A stretch of DNA of 64,000 nt from Gari tellinella (GCA_922989275.2 OV277862.1:16473543-16537542); one strand, 5' to 3'. Shown: positions 10,484-21,699, numbered from the stretch's first letter. Translations and numbers: made by a program. Notes: generated by a model from the letters alone, not told the origin.

Positions 10484-10810
10484 CCCTGCTACTACTACTA
10501 CTGCTACTATTCAGCTTTATGATATACTTTTACTAATACTACTGTCACTACTATTGCTGCTGCTGCTGCTACTACTACTTTCCTACTTCTATTGCTACCA
10601 CTATTACTACAATTTCCACTACTTCTGCTTCTTTCACTACCACTACTACTATTAATAATAATAATAATAATGTCGCTGTCATCATCAACAGCAGCAACAG
10701 CAGCAGCAGTAGCATTCATTTTTCCATCATCATCGTATTCAAAATAGTAAACTTCATCATCATCATCATAATCATCATCATCACCATCATTGTTATGATT
10801 TTACTATTTT
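10484..10810. repeat. Trinucleotide microsatellite cluster
   Basis: Runs of CTA/CTG, TAA and CAT-type triplets follow each other. A 70-codon Ser/Ala-rich open frame on minus is a product of these triplets and is not called. Confidence 0.85.
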
Positions 10811-11033
10811 CACAGCCAGGCAGATTTATCATTATCTTGATTAAGGTTGTTCGTTACTGTCGTTTATCGACTTGTTCGATAGTCGTAAATGTCGTCCAGT
10901 TAAGATGTAGATGATAAATAGATCCCTTTGATATGAATCGTTTTATACCTGAACTGACAAGGCCAGTGATGTTAATCAACTTCAGAGGCGAAGGGCGACC
11001 CTTCCAGTTCAGTTTATTACATATAACCCATTA

Positions 11034-11275
11034 CCCTATAGAATGTTTCTAGTTTTGAATATAAGTGACCACTTAAAGCAGGTTGAAAGTAAAGCAGAAT
11101 GCGCCTTAAGGCGCATTCTGCTTTACTTTCAGCCTGCTTTAAGCTACCATCTGCATGCTAGAATATAGAAAAATATTATTGTACATATTTATGATTGCAT
11201 CGATTGGACCTTTTTTCTTTAGTGGAGGACCATTCAGGCGTAAAAAGTGCATCTGTATATGGAGTAATGGGTTAA
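11034..11275. mobile_element. HP-A foldback MITE
   Basis: A perfect core palindrome AGCAGGTTGAAAGTAAAGCA with the apex GCGCCTTAAGGCGC. The right end is GGAGTAATGGGTTAA. Confidence 0.8.
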
Positions 11276-11506
11276 GTGGTATTTGTTTTTATGACCATCC
11301 CTTGAACCGCCAAGTGTTGTTGTTGTTGCTGCTGCTTGTTTCGGGCGTTTTGGCGATCGAAATTCATCCTCATTACGTTTTCTTAAAACTATATGTTTTT
11401 CTCTATAGTGCAATGTAATAAATTCCAATATCAAAGAAAATTTCATTTGTTTCATAACAAAAACAAAACAATAAATCGTTTTCTTCATAAAGGCGATGAC
11501 CTAGAT

Positions 11507-11545
11507 AAGGCTTAAGGTTGAGGACCCCTAATAAGATCTAGCAAA
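11507..11545. mobile_element. HP-L left-end fragment
   Basis: TTAAGGTTGAGGACCCCTAA matches the inverted end of the full HP-L element at 22146-22357. The rest is missing. Confidence 0.45.
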
Positions 11546-11572
11546 TGCCACTAATGATACCGTATAGAAATA

Positions 11573-11936
11573 CAGCGTTCCCTCTCTACAACGGCCCTCC
11601 GAACAACGACTCCCTCCTTACAACGACTTTCGCCGCTTTTCCCAAGAAAATTATGTTTTATGCTTACAAGTACTGATGCATCATCGTCTACTTAAAATAT
11701 TATCTGCTGTTTTTCTTACATAAATGACATTTTGACAAAAAAAACAAAACATAATGACAAATGACAAACAGCTTGAATCCAGTTCAGATGCCGCGTTACG
11801 CGACGTCTGATCTGGATTCAAGCTGTTTGCAAATGTACAATAAGTTTCCTCCCTATAACGACTCCCTCCGAACAACGCACACAATATGTGTCTCCCATTG
11901 GGTGTCGTTGTAAAGAGGGAGCGCTGTAATTCAAAG
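11573..11936. mobile_element. HP-D foldback MITE
   Basis: Starts CAGCGTTCCCTCTCTACAAC and ends GGGAGCGCTG, flanked by TA. The core palindrome is GATGCCGCGTTACGCGACGTC with one mismatch pair. Confidence 0.8.
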
Positions 11937-12221
11937 GTTCGCCGTAGGTTCCCCGAGTGGTCCACGAACCGTTTCTGTACATTTACACGCCGCGTCTATG
12001 TCTAGATATATAGCGCTCCATGCGTTCTTATAGCGTTGATTCTGCGATCATGTCGACTTCGGGGCGATCCATGACGTTCTGAGCTGTACGCGCGTTTAGG
12101 GGAATGGGGTTTGCACTATTTGTCTTTTTGCAATACTTCGTAAAAATATACTTTGTTTCTAAATTAAGAACAACTGAATGTTTATCACGGTTGTCATTTA
12201 TCAAAATGACATCAGTTCGTT

Positions 12222-12435
12222 TTAACACTTATCATGCTGAATTGTCGTCTGCTACAAAACAATCGTCTGCATAGGAAGTCATAATCAGCTTTTATGCTTT
12301 TTTAACTTAAGAAAAGTTGAGTATGAGTGGCAAACAGTTTAGATCTAGATCAGACGCCGCGATACGCGGCGTCTGATCTGGATCCAAACTGTTTGCAAAT
12401 GTTAGCCAAATCGCGCTAAGCAAGATAAGGGTTAA
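12222..12435. mobile_element. HP-C-like TTAA element
   Basis: TTAA at both edges, arms TTGTCGTCTGCT, and a core GACGCCGCGATACGCGGCGTC with ATCTGGATCCAAACTG. Confidence 0.7.
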
Positions 12436-12773
12436 GATATTATCAAACAGAAAATAATAATTAAGAGTACATGTATAAAGAATAATAGTGGTGTTCCCAT
12501 ACTTCTCCGTGTTACAAACGTATATTGGGGAACTTTAAGAACAGTTTGGGTCCTCATGGGATGCCGAGTTTCTCTGCATCAAACTGTGAATGTAATTCAG
12601 CAGCAATTGATAAACATGTGCTATTTTTAGATACATGTACATAGAATGCAGCATTACATTTTGTTTTCGAGAAAATCCTTTTAAGCTGAATAACAGTATA
12701 TCTTTAAAAAAAAAAAGACAATTTGTTTGACTTGAAATAATGCGCGGCCCGATAACGCATAAGCTACAGACTA
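12436..12773. other. No feature seen
   Basis: AT-rich sequence. A small HP-C remnant may lie near 12540-12590 (ATGCCGAGTTTCTCTGCATC). Confidence 0.35.
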
Positions 12774-13128
12774 TAGTGATCCCTCCCTACAACGGCCCTC
12801 CCCATAACGAATCCCTCCTTACAACGACTCTCGTCGCTGTTCCCAAAATACGACACTTATGTCTAAAGCTTTTACGGCTGCAATATCGTTTACTGAAAAT
12901 TGCCGTCTGCTGTTTTTTTCTAATTCACATACATGTATTTGACGTATTGATATAAAAAACAACAACATAATGACGAGTGACAAACAGTTTGAATCCAGAT
13001 CAGACGCCGCGTTACGCGGCGTCTGATCTGGATATAAACTGTTTACAAATGTAAGCCAATTTCCCTCCATATAACGACTCCCTCCGAACAACTCACACAA
13101 TCTTTGTCTCCCTGTGGATGTCGTTGTA
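12774..13128. mobile_element. HP-D foldback MITE
   Basis: Left end AGTGATCCCTCCCTACAAC and core GACGCCGCGTTACGCGGCGTC. The right end is diverged after TGTCGTTGTA. Confidence 0.75.
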
Positions 13129-13177
13129 TATATGTATATTCAGTATTAGTAGCTCTAAAATGAATTTTACTACATGT

Positions 13178-13540
13178 AATTCACCCCTGAAACTTTTAGA
13201 AGGAAATTCCAATTTCCAAAAAAATCTTGTCCATTTTTGATTATTTAGTGTTGATTTTAACAATACATCCGGATTTCTTTACAAGCGATATCGTTACAAA
13301 CGGAGTTAACTACACTGCGTTATATAGAAGGCTGGCAGGGACCGAATGATCTGTATCGTTACAAGCGATATATCGTTACATGCGATATCGTTTCAAGTGG
13401 GGTTTACTGTATATTGCATAACGAAAAACAATGCAGATCTTTATCAAAGGGCCCATACAGGAGCACTCTGCTCAGGGTCTACACCGTTTGCATAGGACAA
13501 ATGTACCCTTCATAAGTACACTGTTTTGTTGATGACAAGT
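13178..13540. mobile_element. HP-B element interrupted by an unnamed 145-bp insert
   Basis: HP-B enters with CACCCCTGAAAC and resumes at about 13411 with GGGCCCATACAGGAGC and CATAGGACAAATGTAC. The insert at about 13266-13410 carries repeated TCGTTACAAGCGATAT motifs, direct and partly palindromic. Confidence 0.55.
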
Positions 13541-13949
13541 AAAATCGTTAAATAAGTTAATCCTTATACTTCTGATAATTCATTTTTCTAAATAATGACA
13601 GGTTAAACATTGATCTTGAGCGTTTAACGTTACAATGATTGCCAAAAAAACTTATCACCTGTGTCTACACTGTTTGTAATCACTTCGTGGTTCTTGGAAT
13701 GAAAATTGTATAATTTACGTTCAAAGTGTAGAGGCTGACCAATGACTCTTTAAAGATTCATCTGATCTCTTTGATTTTCTTTTTTTCGGAACTATCTTCA
13801 TTAACCCTTTACCTAGACTGGCTTCAGTCTCTGCAATTAAAATTATTATTTCCCCCTTTTTCCCCATACAGAAATTGAGAATTGTCTTTTCCTATCTTCA
13901 ATTTCTGATAAATCTGTGCCGGACCCTGTAGCAGGAATAAGGCAACAGT

Positions 13950-14850
13950 GACACATATTGAAAACATTTTGTCGTAGCCGGGCTCTAACTCCAATATTAA
14001 TTAATAGATTTATAAACACTTTGGCAAGAAAATTAGTCTAAAGAACCCAAAGGTCAATGTCACAATTCGAGGTCAACGGGCAAAACGAGGGACATTTGGT
14101 CGTCTCCGGGCTCTAACTCCATCATGGGCGAATGGTTTTTTTAGCAGGAATATTCTTCTAGAAAATACGATGTGTCGTGCGATGTGCAGCTCGCTCCAAT
14201 GTCAAGGTCACAACTCGGGGTCAACGATCACAAAAGGGAACATTTATCGTGGTTGGGCTCTAACTCAGTCACACCTGGATGGATTTTAAAATAGCTTGAC
14301 AGGAATACTCTTCTAGGAAATACAATATGTCATGGTTACGACCTTGGCCTGTATCCCTAAGGTCAAGGTCACAATCTGGGTCAAAAGTTAAAAAAGGGTA
14401 ACATTATGTCTTGTCCGAGATAGAACTCCATCATGTATTGATGGAATTTTGAAATAATTTAGCATGAATGTTCTTCTAGTGTAAATAACATGTCTTGCAA
14501 AAGACACAGGTCTGTAGCTACTAGCTTAAAGGTCAAGGTCACAGTCAGGAGTCCAAAATATTGCATTGTCTGTGTACTCCATCTTGCATGCAGAATGAAC
14601 TAATTTAGCACACAATACTCCACAAGATAAGATGGTGTGTCGGATGCCAGGCACATGCATGAATGTCACAATCATAGACAAAGGTTGAAAAATGACACCT
14701 TTTCTGTATCCGGGTTCTTTACATCAAACGATTTTTACTAGGCACAAATAGGTTTCCGGATATGTGCATGCTAGCTCAATGTTTCTAGACCACAATCAGT
14801 CAAAAAGTGAAGATGACCCAAGACCCAGGTTTTTAAGTCGGCGATTTCGA
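13950..14850. repeat. Tandem array, ~150-bp unit with GGGCTCTAACTCC
   Basis: About six diverged units, each with GGGCTCTAACTC, CAGGAATATTCTTCTAG and AAGGTCAAGGTCACA blocks. Similar arrays are common in bivalve genomes as I recall them. The AGGTCAAGGTCA element reads as two nuclear-receptor half-sites. Confidence 0.65.
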
Positions 14851-14992
14851 TTTTTGGCAATTGTCACTATGACTGTTACAGCTCTTTTTAGCATGAAGAG
14901 GGTAAAATAAACGAGGAAACCCCGTTCCGGTTTGGAAGTAACAGAAACTGTTAATTGTTCATGCTCTTTAAACATGTAACTAGTTTATGACT

Positions 14993-15201
14993 ACAACAAA
15001 ACCCTTCTATTACGACCCTAAATTGTGTTGATTATTGGGTTTCACGACAGGTGACTGCTTAAATCAAGATGGCAGTAAAACAGAAAACTCCTTTAAGAGC
15101 TTTCTGTTTTACTGTCACTTTGCTTTAAGCAGTCACCTGTCTCTTATTCAGTTAATTGGCATTCGTATTATGTAGTTGTCGTAATAGAGAGGTTTTTACT
15201 G
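14993..15201. mobile_element. HP-E foldback MITE
   Basis: CAACAAAACCCTTCTATTAC to GAGAGGTTTTTACTG, flanked by TA. The core palindrome is of the AAGATGGCAGTAAAACAG type. Confidence 0.75.
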
Positions 15202-15266
15202 TATATTTATTTGTTTTGATCAATTTCATTGATCAAAGTAATCAAATGAAACTGTTTTTGGTGCTT

Positions 15267-15370
15267 AACTCTTTCAACGCCGAACACATTCTGGCTAAAC
15301 AGTTTAGATCTAGACCAGATGCTGATCAGGATCCCAACAGTTTACTGATTGACAGTCGTTTGAATATCTC
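15267..15370. mobile_element. HP-C fragment
   Basis: TTAACTCTTTCAACGCC is followed by AACAGTTTAGATCTAGACCA and a partial return arm. The apex is deleted. Confidence 0.45.
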
Positions 15371-15532
15371 TTACGCAAAATGCCAACATAAAATAAATTT
15401 TAGATGTTTATTATTTAGTAAATTTCGAACTTTCTCTGTATAGACATATTGATACGAGTGTTAAACATTCAGATTTAATCCTGAGTCCCCCATAGCTTGT
15501 TTTCAGTACATGTTCTGAAAACAGATGATTGC

Positions 15533-15785
15533 TTAACCCTTTCCCCCATAGAAGTGACTTTTAGCGTATTTAATTTATTCATCCGCTGAAGAAAATAGTT
15601 CCAGTTAATACCCTCATGAACAATTACAATATCAAATATTTTTATAAAGCCTAGCAGATGATAGTTTAAAGCAGGCTGAAAGTAAAGCAGAATGTGCCTT
15701 AAGGCACATTCTGCTTTACTTTCAACCTGCTTTAAGTGATCACCTGTATATAATGTTATAAACGGGTTATTGGGTAAAGTGTTAA
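15533..15785. mobile_element. HP-A foldback MITE
   Basis: TTAA at both ends, core AGCAGGCTGAAAGTAAAGCA, apex GTGCCTTAAGGCAC. It shares its right TTAA with the next HP-A copy. Confidence 0.8.
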
Positions 15786-16014
15786 AGAAAGTTGAAAGTA
15801 AAGCAGACTGCCCCTTGCGGGGCATTCTACTTTATTTCAGTATGCTTTTAGCTACCATCTGCTAGAATCACGAAGTAATAACGACGTTATTACTTCGTGC
15901 TAGAATGTAAGAAATATTTCTTATGGTGCATATTCATGACTGTATAAAATAGAACTATTTTCTTCAGTGCAGAAATAAATTAAAGGCAAACGTCGTGATT
16001 AGGCGATGGGTTAA
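15786..16014. mobile_element. HP-A copy carrying a 31-bp hairpin insertion
   Basis: The HP-A core (GTTGAAAGTAAAGCAGACTG) and right arm end at TTAA. Inside the right arm a 31-bp hairpin (15869-15899) is flanked by the direct repeat GCTAGAAT at 15861-15868 and 15900-15907. Other HP-A copies have a single GCTAGAAT there. Confidence 0.75.
15869..15899. mobile_element. Ultra-short hairpin insertion with 8-bp duplication
   Basis: CACGAAGTAATAA pairs perfectly with TTATTACTTCGTG around CGACG. The 8-bp direct repeat on both sides, absent from other HP-A copies, marks it as an insertion. A related hairpin sits at 43019-43054. Confidence 0.65.
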
Positions 16015-16516
16015 GCAGGCGGTAATATGGTTGTGAACGAATTAAGGCGGTTCAGACAGTGTTGGACAGAGGTGTTTATGAATCTATATTGACCATAACA
16101 CGAACCATATATTATATACTGTATAGGTAAATACAAACTTTATTGCATTGTCCGCTATACAAACAAGCGCGTTAGAGTTAACTCCCCTGAATGAATATTG
16201 AACACTGACCATAAATATGAAATTAAACATCACTTTAAATGAATTATTCAGTTTTCCTTCGGTTAATAAGCAACGACTCGTGTATTCCTCGTCGACTAAC
16301 AACATCAAACGCACACTTGCCGACATGAGTTAATGAGCGGCACACATCAAAGGGAATAGAACAATAACGCATATCGATTAACACCTTACCTCCCTTCTGT
16401 TTCTATTCTTTTCACGCATTTAATTGCATTACCAGTCGGACTGCGGCAAAGGGGAGTGCAGCATACGGTACACGTGGACGGAATCAACATGTGTACGTTT
16501 CCTATAGTAGGAACAT
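16015..16516. other. No gene confirmed
   Basis: An 80-codon open frame on minus (16326-16084, starting MSASVRLMLLVDEEY) is partly protein-like but has weak start context and no splice support. No repeat was recognised. Confidence 0.3.
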
Positions 16517-16757
16517 ACATGTAAAACCTCTCTATTACGATCACTAATTATTACGAAGGGCTAATTGATTGTATAAAAAAGACAGGTGACAGCTTATTGT
16601 ATGAAAGACAGGTGATCGCTCAAAGCAAGGAGACAGTAAACCAGAAAGCTCATTAAGGAGCTTTCTGTTTTACTGTCACCTTGTTTTGAGCAGTCACCTG
16701 CGGTAAGCACAAAAGAAATAACACAATTTAGTGGTCGTAAAAGAGAGGTTTTACTGT
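16517..16757. mobile_element. HP-E foldback MITE with a duplicated arm
   Basis: GTAAAACCTCTCTATTACG end, core AAGGAGACAGTAAACCAGAA, and return end GAGAGGTTTTACTGTA. AGACAGGTGA occurs twice in the left arm. Confidence 0.75.
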
Positions 16758-16785
16758 ACTCGTGTGACACACCCCTGCTCCTGAG

Positions 16786-17005
16786 TTCTTTGCATGCTAG
16801 CGGCGGATACATGTGCCACAGTGATTACCTTTGCAAACAGTTTGGATCCTGATGAGACGCCGCATAACGCGGCGTCTAATCAGGTTCCAAACTGTTTGGC
16901 ACTCTGATCTTCTTATGACATAAATTTTGAAAATTCTATTTTTAGAAAAGAAGCAGACGACAATTGTTGCAGACGAAAAAACGTTACCCAGCATGCAAAG
17001 AGTAA
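16786..17005. mobile_element. HP-C-like hairpin element with TTTGCATGCT ends
   Basis: TTTGCATGCTAGCGG at the left and CAGCATGCAAAGAG at the right form inverted ends around the CAAACAGTTTGGATCCTGAT palindrome. These ends differ from the usual HP-C ends. Confidence 0.6.
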
Positions 17006-17017
17006 GATGTAGTCAAA

Positions 17018-17247
17018 GGCTGAAACTCCGTGAAAGTTCAAATGGACATTTCCAATTTCAAATAAAGTCTAGTCCATTTTTTTACTATTAAGGTCTGTTT
17101 TCACAATATATTGCAAAATGACAAACATCACACACTCTGAGCGGGCTCCTAGCTCTCTGATCCGGATCTACTCTGTTTGGAAAGATAAGTGAACTCTTCA
17201 CAGGTACACTATTTGTAAAAGACGAGTATACTCGTCGCTAGGGTTAG
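17018..17247. mobile_element. HP-B foldback MITE, diverged
   Basis: GAAAGTTCAAATGGACATTT arm and a shortened core around GAGCGGGCTCCTAGCTC. A GACGAGTATACTCGTC palindrome stands at the right. Confidence 0.6.
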
Positions 17248-17262
17248 ACGTCACGCCGTTGT

Positions 17263-17474
17263 GTTAACTGATTTGTACATGTGCCGTCATGTCATAAATG
17301 AGTCGTCTGCAAAATTTGTAGAAATAACGTTTTTTTGAATTTTCATGAAGAAAACTGAACATGAATTTCAAACAGTTTGGATCCAATCAGACTTCGACTT
17401 ACCCGTCGTCTGATCTGGATTCAAACTGTTTTACTATATATAAATCGAATCAGGATCGACAGGTTAAGGGTTAA
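17263..17474. mobile_element. HP-C-like TTAA element
   Basis: TTAA flanks, GAGTCGTCTGCAAAATTTGT arm, CAAACAGTTTGGATCC core with an imperfect apex. Confidence 0.6.
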
Positions 17475-17582
17475 TAGCATATATATAATATATAATAGGT
17501 GAAACAGGTTGGTGGGAAATTAAAGTTTATACAGTAAAACCTGTCTTGAGCGATCACTCAAAGCAAGTCTTATTGTGGGTCT

Positions 17583-17715
17583 TTAACCCATAACCCCTGT
17601 GGTGTTTCTTTTAAAAAAAAACAGGTTTAACCATTAAAGCGGATTGAAAGTTAAACAGAATGCGCTTTAAGGCACATTCTGCTTTACTTTCCACCTGCTT
17701 TAAGTTGCTATCTCC
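17583..17715. mobile_element. HP-A, right arm missing
   Basis: TTAACCCATAACCCC end and an imperfect GCGCTTTAAGGCAC apex. The element stops after TTTAAGTTGCTATCT. Confidence 0.6.
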
Positions 17716-17765
17716 AAATGTACTTAATACACCTTTCATATTTCACATTCTAGACTCAGTCCTAG

Positions 17766-17799
17766 GTGTGTGTGTGTGTGTGTGGGGGGGGGGGGGGGC
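17766..17799. repeat. GT microsatellite followed by a G run
   Basis: About nine GT units run into about 16 consecutive G. The G run could form quadruplex structure. Confidence 0.85.
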
Positions 17800-18034
17800 T
17801 TCTTTTCTAAGCTATGAATCATAAAATGCTTAAAAAGGTGTATTTATGGGATGTGACAGCTTTCTGCAGGACGGTAACAATGCAAAAAGGTCTCTCAGGA
17901 GTCACACTGTTCACATATTCGTTGCTCAAGATAGAGTGTAGCGTCCAGTTGGTATTGAGAGACCACCCAGAAGAATGATCGATTGATTGATTGATCGAGT
18001 TGGGGTTTACGGCACCGCGACACTTAAAACGGTC

Positions 18035-18600
18035 GTATGGTTTCTATCTTTGAAGACAAGTGACCATTTAAAGCAGGTTGAAAGTATAGCAGAATGTGCA
18101 TGTCTTAAAGGCAATGCGCATTCTGCTTTTTAAAATACCATCTGCTAGAAAATATTTCTAATGATACATATTCATGCCTGTATAAATTGGAACTACTTTC
18201 CTGAATGGAGGAATAAATTAAAGGAATCAATCATGAGTACAGTGGAGAATCTGTTATTCTTTCCCAATAAACGAGTTAACGCTAAAACTATTATTTGGAG
18301 TGCAAACAGTTTGAAGCCAGATCAGACGCCGGGTAACCCGGCGTCTGATCAGCCTCCAAACTGTTTGCCACCAATATAAACAAGAATTATCAGAATTGTC
18401 AAAAAGTTGTTCTTTTCTACGTTGTAGTGCTTTACGTTTGCGTACGTTTGCGTTTAAACGGGAAAGAATAACAGATTCTCCACTGTATTTAAGGAGTAAT
18501 GGGTTAAGGCGCATTCTACTTTACTTTCAACCTAGTATAAGTGATCACCTGTTTTCAAAACAAGAAACAGACTATAGGTTAGTGTGTTAACACATTCAAC
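18035..18600. mobile_element. HP-A element with a nested HP-G, then a second HP-A fragment
   Basis: HP-A runs from about 18040 to the TTAA at 18503. Its right arm is split by HP-G (18240-18485, flanked by TA). 18507-18586 is another partial HP-A. HP-G ends are CAGTGGAGAATCTGTTATTC and complement, and its core is CAAACAGTTTGAAGCC with GACGCCGGGTAACCCGGCGTC. Confidence 0.8.
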
Positions 18601-18832
18601 CCTAGTGACGAGTATACTCGTCATTTACAAACAGTGTACATGTGTAGAATACACTTGTCCCATACAAACAGTGAATACCCTGATCAGAGGGCTCCTTAAG
18701 GAGCCCTCTGATAAGGGTCTACACTGTTTGTCATTTTGAAATACATAGTTAAAATCAACTTTAAATAGTTAGAAATGAACTAGACTTATTTTTAAATCGG
18801 AATTGTCCATTTAAGTTTCAGGGGTGAATGAG
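18591..18832. mobile_element. HP-B foldback MITE
   Basis: TTAA on both sides. GACGAGTATACTCGTC palindrome, apex CTCCTTAAGGAG, right end GTTTCAGGGGTGAATGAG. Confidence 0.8.
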
Positions 18833-19169
18833 TTAATATAAGACTGGTCCCAATACTGACTCTGCTGTTTTTTGTTTTGTCATTTAGCGTGAGAAATGAG
18901 AGAGAAAACACACATTAAACACCCTCTAAATGAGTGTAAAATAGTATAAATTCTAGTACATGTATTTACAAATACATTCAAAATCTATTAGTGAAACATA
19001 ATTATTTTATGAGATTCTATGTAAGATAACTGGTCTAATGCGCACACATTCAATACATTGAAAATAACTAACATTGAACAAAATAAATTAGTTTATTAGT
19101 ACATTATACGTAAATAACACACCTAGTCAAAAGTTGAGACAGAACCATTATAGCGTATATAAACTGTGC
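18833..19169. other. No feature seen
   Basis: AT-rich, no exon or known repeat. Confidence 0.4.
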
Positions 19170-19429
19170 GTAACCCATTACCCCATAGCCTGTTTCTAGT
19201 TTTGAAACAAGGCGACTACTTAAAGCAGGTTGAAAGTAAAGCAAAATGCGCCGTAAGGCGCATTCTGCTTTACTTTCATCCTGCTTTAAGCTACCATATG
19301 CTAGATAATATCATAATAGAATATATTTCGTTTGTTGCATATTCATTATAGTTCATATTCAAATTATTTTCTTCATTGGAAGAATCAATTTAAGGCGGAA
19401 AAAGGCTTATTTATAGGGTAATGGGTTAA
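19170..19429. mobile_element. HP-A foldback MITE
   Basis: TAACCCATTACCCCATAGCC left end, core AGCAGGTTGAAAGTAAAGCA, apex GCGCCGTAAGGCGC, right end GGGTAATGGGTTAA. Confidence 0.8.
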
Positions 19430-19516
19430 CCTAATTATCATACACTAAGAAAATTAGCCCTTAGGAAATTCTGAAAATGATTCAATTTTTACAAGTATTT
19501 TCCATGTAGAAGCTTA

Positions 19517-19751
19517 ACCCTTTCAACCCTACAACCCTCTGTAGAGATTACTTATTACATATGCAAACAGTGTGGACCCTGATCAGAGAGCTCCTATGTG
19601 AGCTCTCTGATCAGGGTCTGCACTATTGATATTTTCATTGGTTTTGGTTGTCTTATAAAAGATACAACAGTAGACTGGTTCAAACTGCATGTAATAGAAG
19701 AGTCCTAAAGGATAATAAATACCCATAAGAGAAATTTAGGATTGAAGAGGG
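19517..19751. mobile_element. HP-B foldback MITE
   Basis: TTAA on both sides. Core AAACAGTGTGGACCCTGATC with a GAGAGCTC apex. A short HP-A fragment follows to about 19840. Confidence 0.75.
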
Positions 19752-19840
19752 TTAAACCAGGAGCATTTTGCTTTACTTTCAACATGCGTTAAGAAAACAC
19801 CTGTCCTCTAAACAATAAAGATGCAGATTGGACAACGGGT

Positions 19841-20416
19841 TAGTCCATTTTATGTTGATTTTTTATACTGCTTATCCTACTTTTGAAATTTGAATACTCA
19901 GTTTTAGTCTGCTTTTAGAAAATGTTTAGTAGATAAGGAATATAACAAATAAGAAATTAATGATACAGTAATATTAAGAAACTCGAAATAACTACAAAAA
20001 CAAGCAACATCAGAAAAACAACAACAAAACCCACATAGGCCTACTAAAAGTCATTTAGCAAACAAATGAATTGCTAAACAAAGATAATTTATACCGGTAT
20101 TAGAACAATATAAAAATAAATAATCAAATAAATAAATATCGAGTGAAATACTGAAAAGAAGAAAACAAGATACAATATAAAGAATAGAATATTTAAAAAT
20201 GGTTGTACATATATGTAGTACACGTATTTATCCAAAATATCAAATTTCAAAATTTCAAATAGAGATAATGATTTTGGTACATACATGTAGATATAAATTT
20301 GTTTTTGTTTGTTCTATTAACATATTTAAAATATTGCTGTGTTATAATCAAGCTTGCTATAAGCATACTGTGTACGTTTTATGCAATAAACAGTTGAATG
20401 GGTTAAAAGGTTAACC
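19841..20416. other. AT-rich, no feature seen
   Basis: Low-complexity AT sequence. Open frames here are hydrophobic by composition and are not called. Confidence 0.4.
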
Positions 20417-20572
20417 ATGTCCACGAATAAACAGTACGACGGCAAATATGCAAACATCGGCGATAATGTGCCACACATTCTTTCTTATCACACGTACACG
20501 AAAAAGTGTCAAAGAAATTGGCAACATCATGGAAAACATATGGTCTGCAACACCGAGCGGACAAAGGTGTAA
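20417..20572 (+). CDS. Weak 51-codon open frame, possible exon
   Basis: ATG (context ACCATGT) opens MSTNKQYDGKYANIGD and runs to TAA. All three forward frames and one reverse frame are open over much of 20410-20690, and base composition is less AT-rich than the neighbours. A possible donor (AAAG|GTGTAA) near the end would end in phase 0, which does not match the gene 2 terminal exon. It may be a relic. No function is proposed. Confidence 0.2.
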   Translation: MSTNKQYDGKYANIGDNVPHILSYHTYTKKCQRNWQHHGKHMVCNTERTKV

Positions 20573-20984
20573 AACTGTAGGTCTGTTTCCATTATTATTC
20601 AATTATCATGCATCGACTAAAACGAGAAGATTGCGAAAACATATACCTGTTACAAAGGACACCCAATCATTGTCCAATGATAAATCTTAAAAGTTATTTG
20701 CTTGCATTGATCCGGCGAAACATGTTTCCTTTTTAATTAAGGCATGTATATATATGTCATTATCACCTTTAGTTTCCAAATATGTGTCGCTAATTATTAT
20801 AAAAGAAAGTCTTAACAGGTTCTCTTTGTCTATATATGATAAACTTTCGTATATATATACCAGGCACGTGTCTGTCTATTTTGTCGTCTAGTAATATTAT
20901 TGTATTCTTGAGAAAAAATGGTATAAGTAATTACACAATATCATATACTATACATTACTACTACTACTACTAAATCCTGAGTTT

Positions 20985-21369
20985 ATTTTTCAACTGCTGC
21001 GGGTGTCCCTACAGGGGTAGGCAGCAGGCGGCTAGAGTTTCCCACACCTAACCTCCAGGCTTCTCTATTTTGCGGATCAATGCTGTCGAGGCTGCATGTC
21101 CTAATGTCAGCCTCGACACATTCCAACTAAATCTTCTTTGGCCTCCCTCGCCCTCTCGATCCTGGCACTTCCATACCCATCATCGAGTTGATACAAGATT
21201 GTGCACGGGATACATGTCCAAACCATCTCAGACGCCTTGTGCGTAGGGCCGTTGTCACTTCCTGAATCCCCAGCATTGCATACAGTACATCTGTAGTGAT
21301 GTCGTCTTGGGACTTGACACCACAGATCCAACGGACCATGGCTCTGTCATTCCGACGTAGACGCTGCAA
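20985..21369 (-). pseudogene. LINE fragment, reverse-transcriptase C-terminal end
   Basis: The minus-strand frame reads LRRNDRAMVRWICGVK, then TRRLRWFGHVSRAQ and GSRGRGRPKKI. After a stop the same theme continues (VEADIRTCSLDSIDPQNREA, then RLLPTPVGTPAAVE). This pattern, WxCGVK, RRLRWFGHV and GRGRPKK, is characteristic of the C-terminus of non-LTR retrotransposon endonuclease/reverse-transcriptase proteins in invertebrates. The copy is 5'-truncated and carries stops. An (ACT)n tract at about 20955-20972 is likely its 3' tail. Confidence 0.8.
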
Positions 21370-21699
21370 AATTTATACATTAGTTTAAACATATTTATTT
21401 CAGAAAATGTACAAATACATACAATATACAACATATCTATTATAGGATTAGAACGAAAGTTAAAGCATATTTAGTTCTTCTCCTTGACAATTAGTTACAT
21501 TGAAAAAGCAGTTTGAGACCTTCTGCACGTTGTTGGTAAGTTTACGATAACTGAAGCAAACGGTCCGTATATACTATACATTAGTACATTGTCATTCCAG
21601 CATTGTCTTATAAGAGAATACAACAGGGCTGCCATAAGTTGATCATAAAAATCCTACGATGTCAAATTTTCATTTTACCAGACGCAATTTAACTAATCG
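21370..21699. other. No feature seen
   Basis: AT-rich flank of the LINE fragment. Confidence 0.35.

Noticed and set aside
10507..10719. 70-codon Ser/Ala-rich open frame
   Set aside because: Encoded by trinucleotide microsatellites only.
11681..13100. Recurring peptides such as LFGGSRYxEGN and NSLNPDQTPRNAASDLDS
   Set aside because: They recur in every HP-D and HP-C copy, on either strand, and come from the MITE arms and hairpins; no start, splice or domain evidence.
16084..16326. 80-codon frame starting MSASVRLMLLVDEEY
   Set aside because: Weak start context, no donor with a matching partner, and the second half is AT-rich and low in coding character.
19841..20416. Hydrophobic open frame on minus near 20.2 kb
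   Set aside because: Phe/Ile/Tyr-rich because the DNA is AT-rich; no exon signals.
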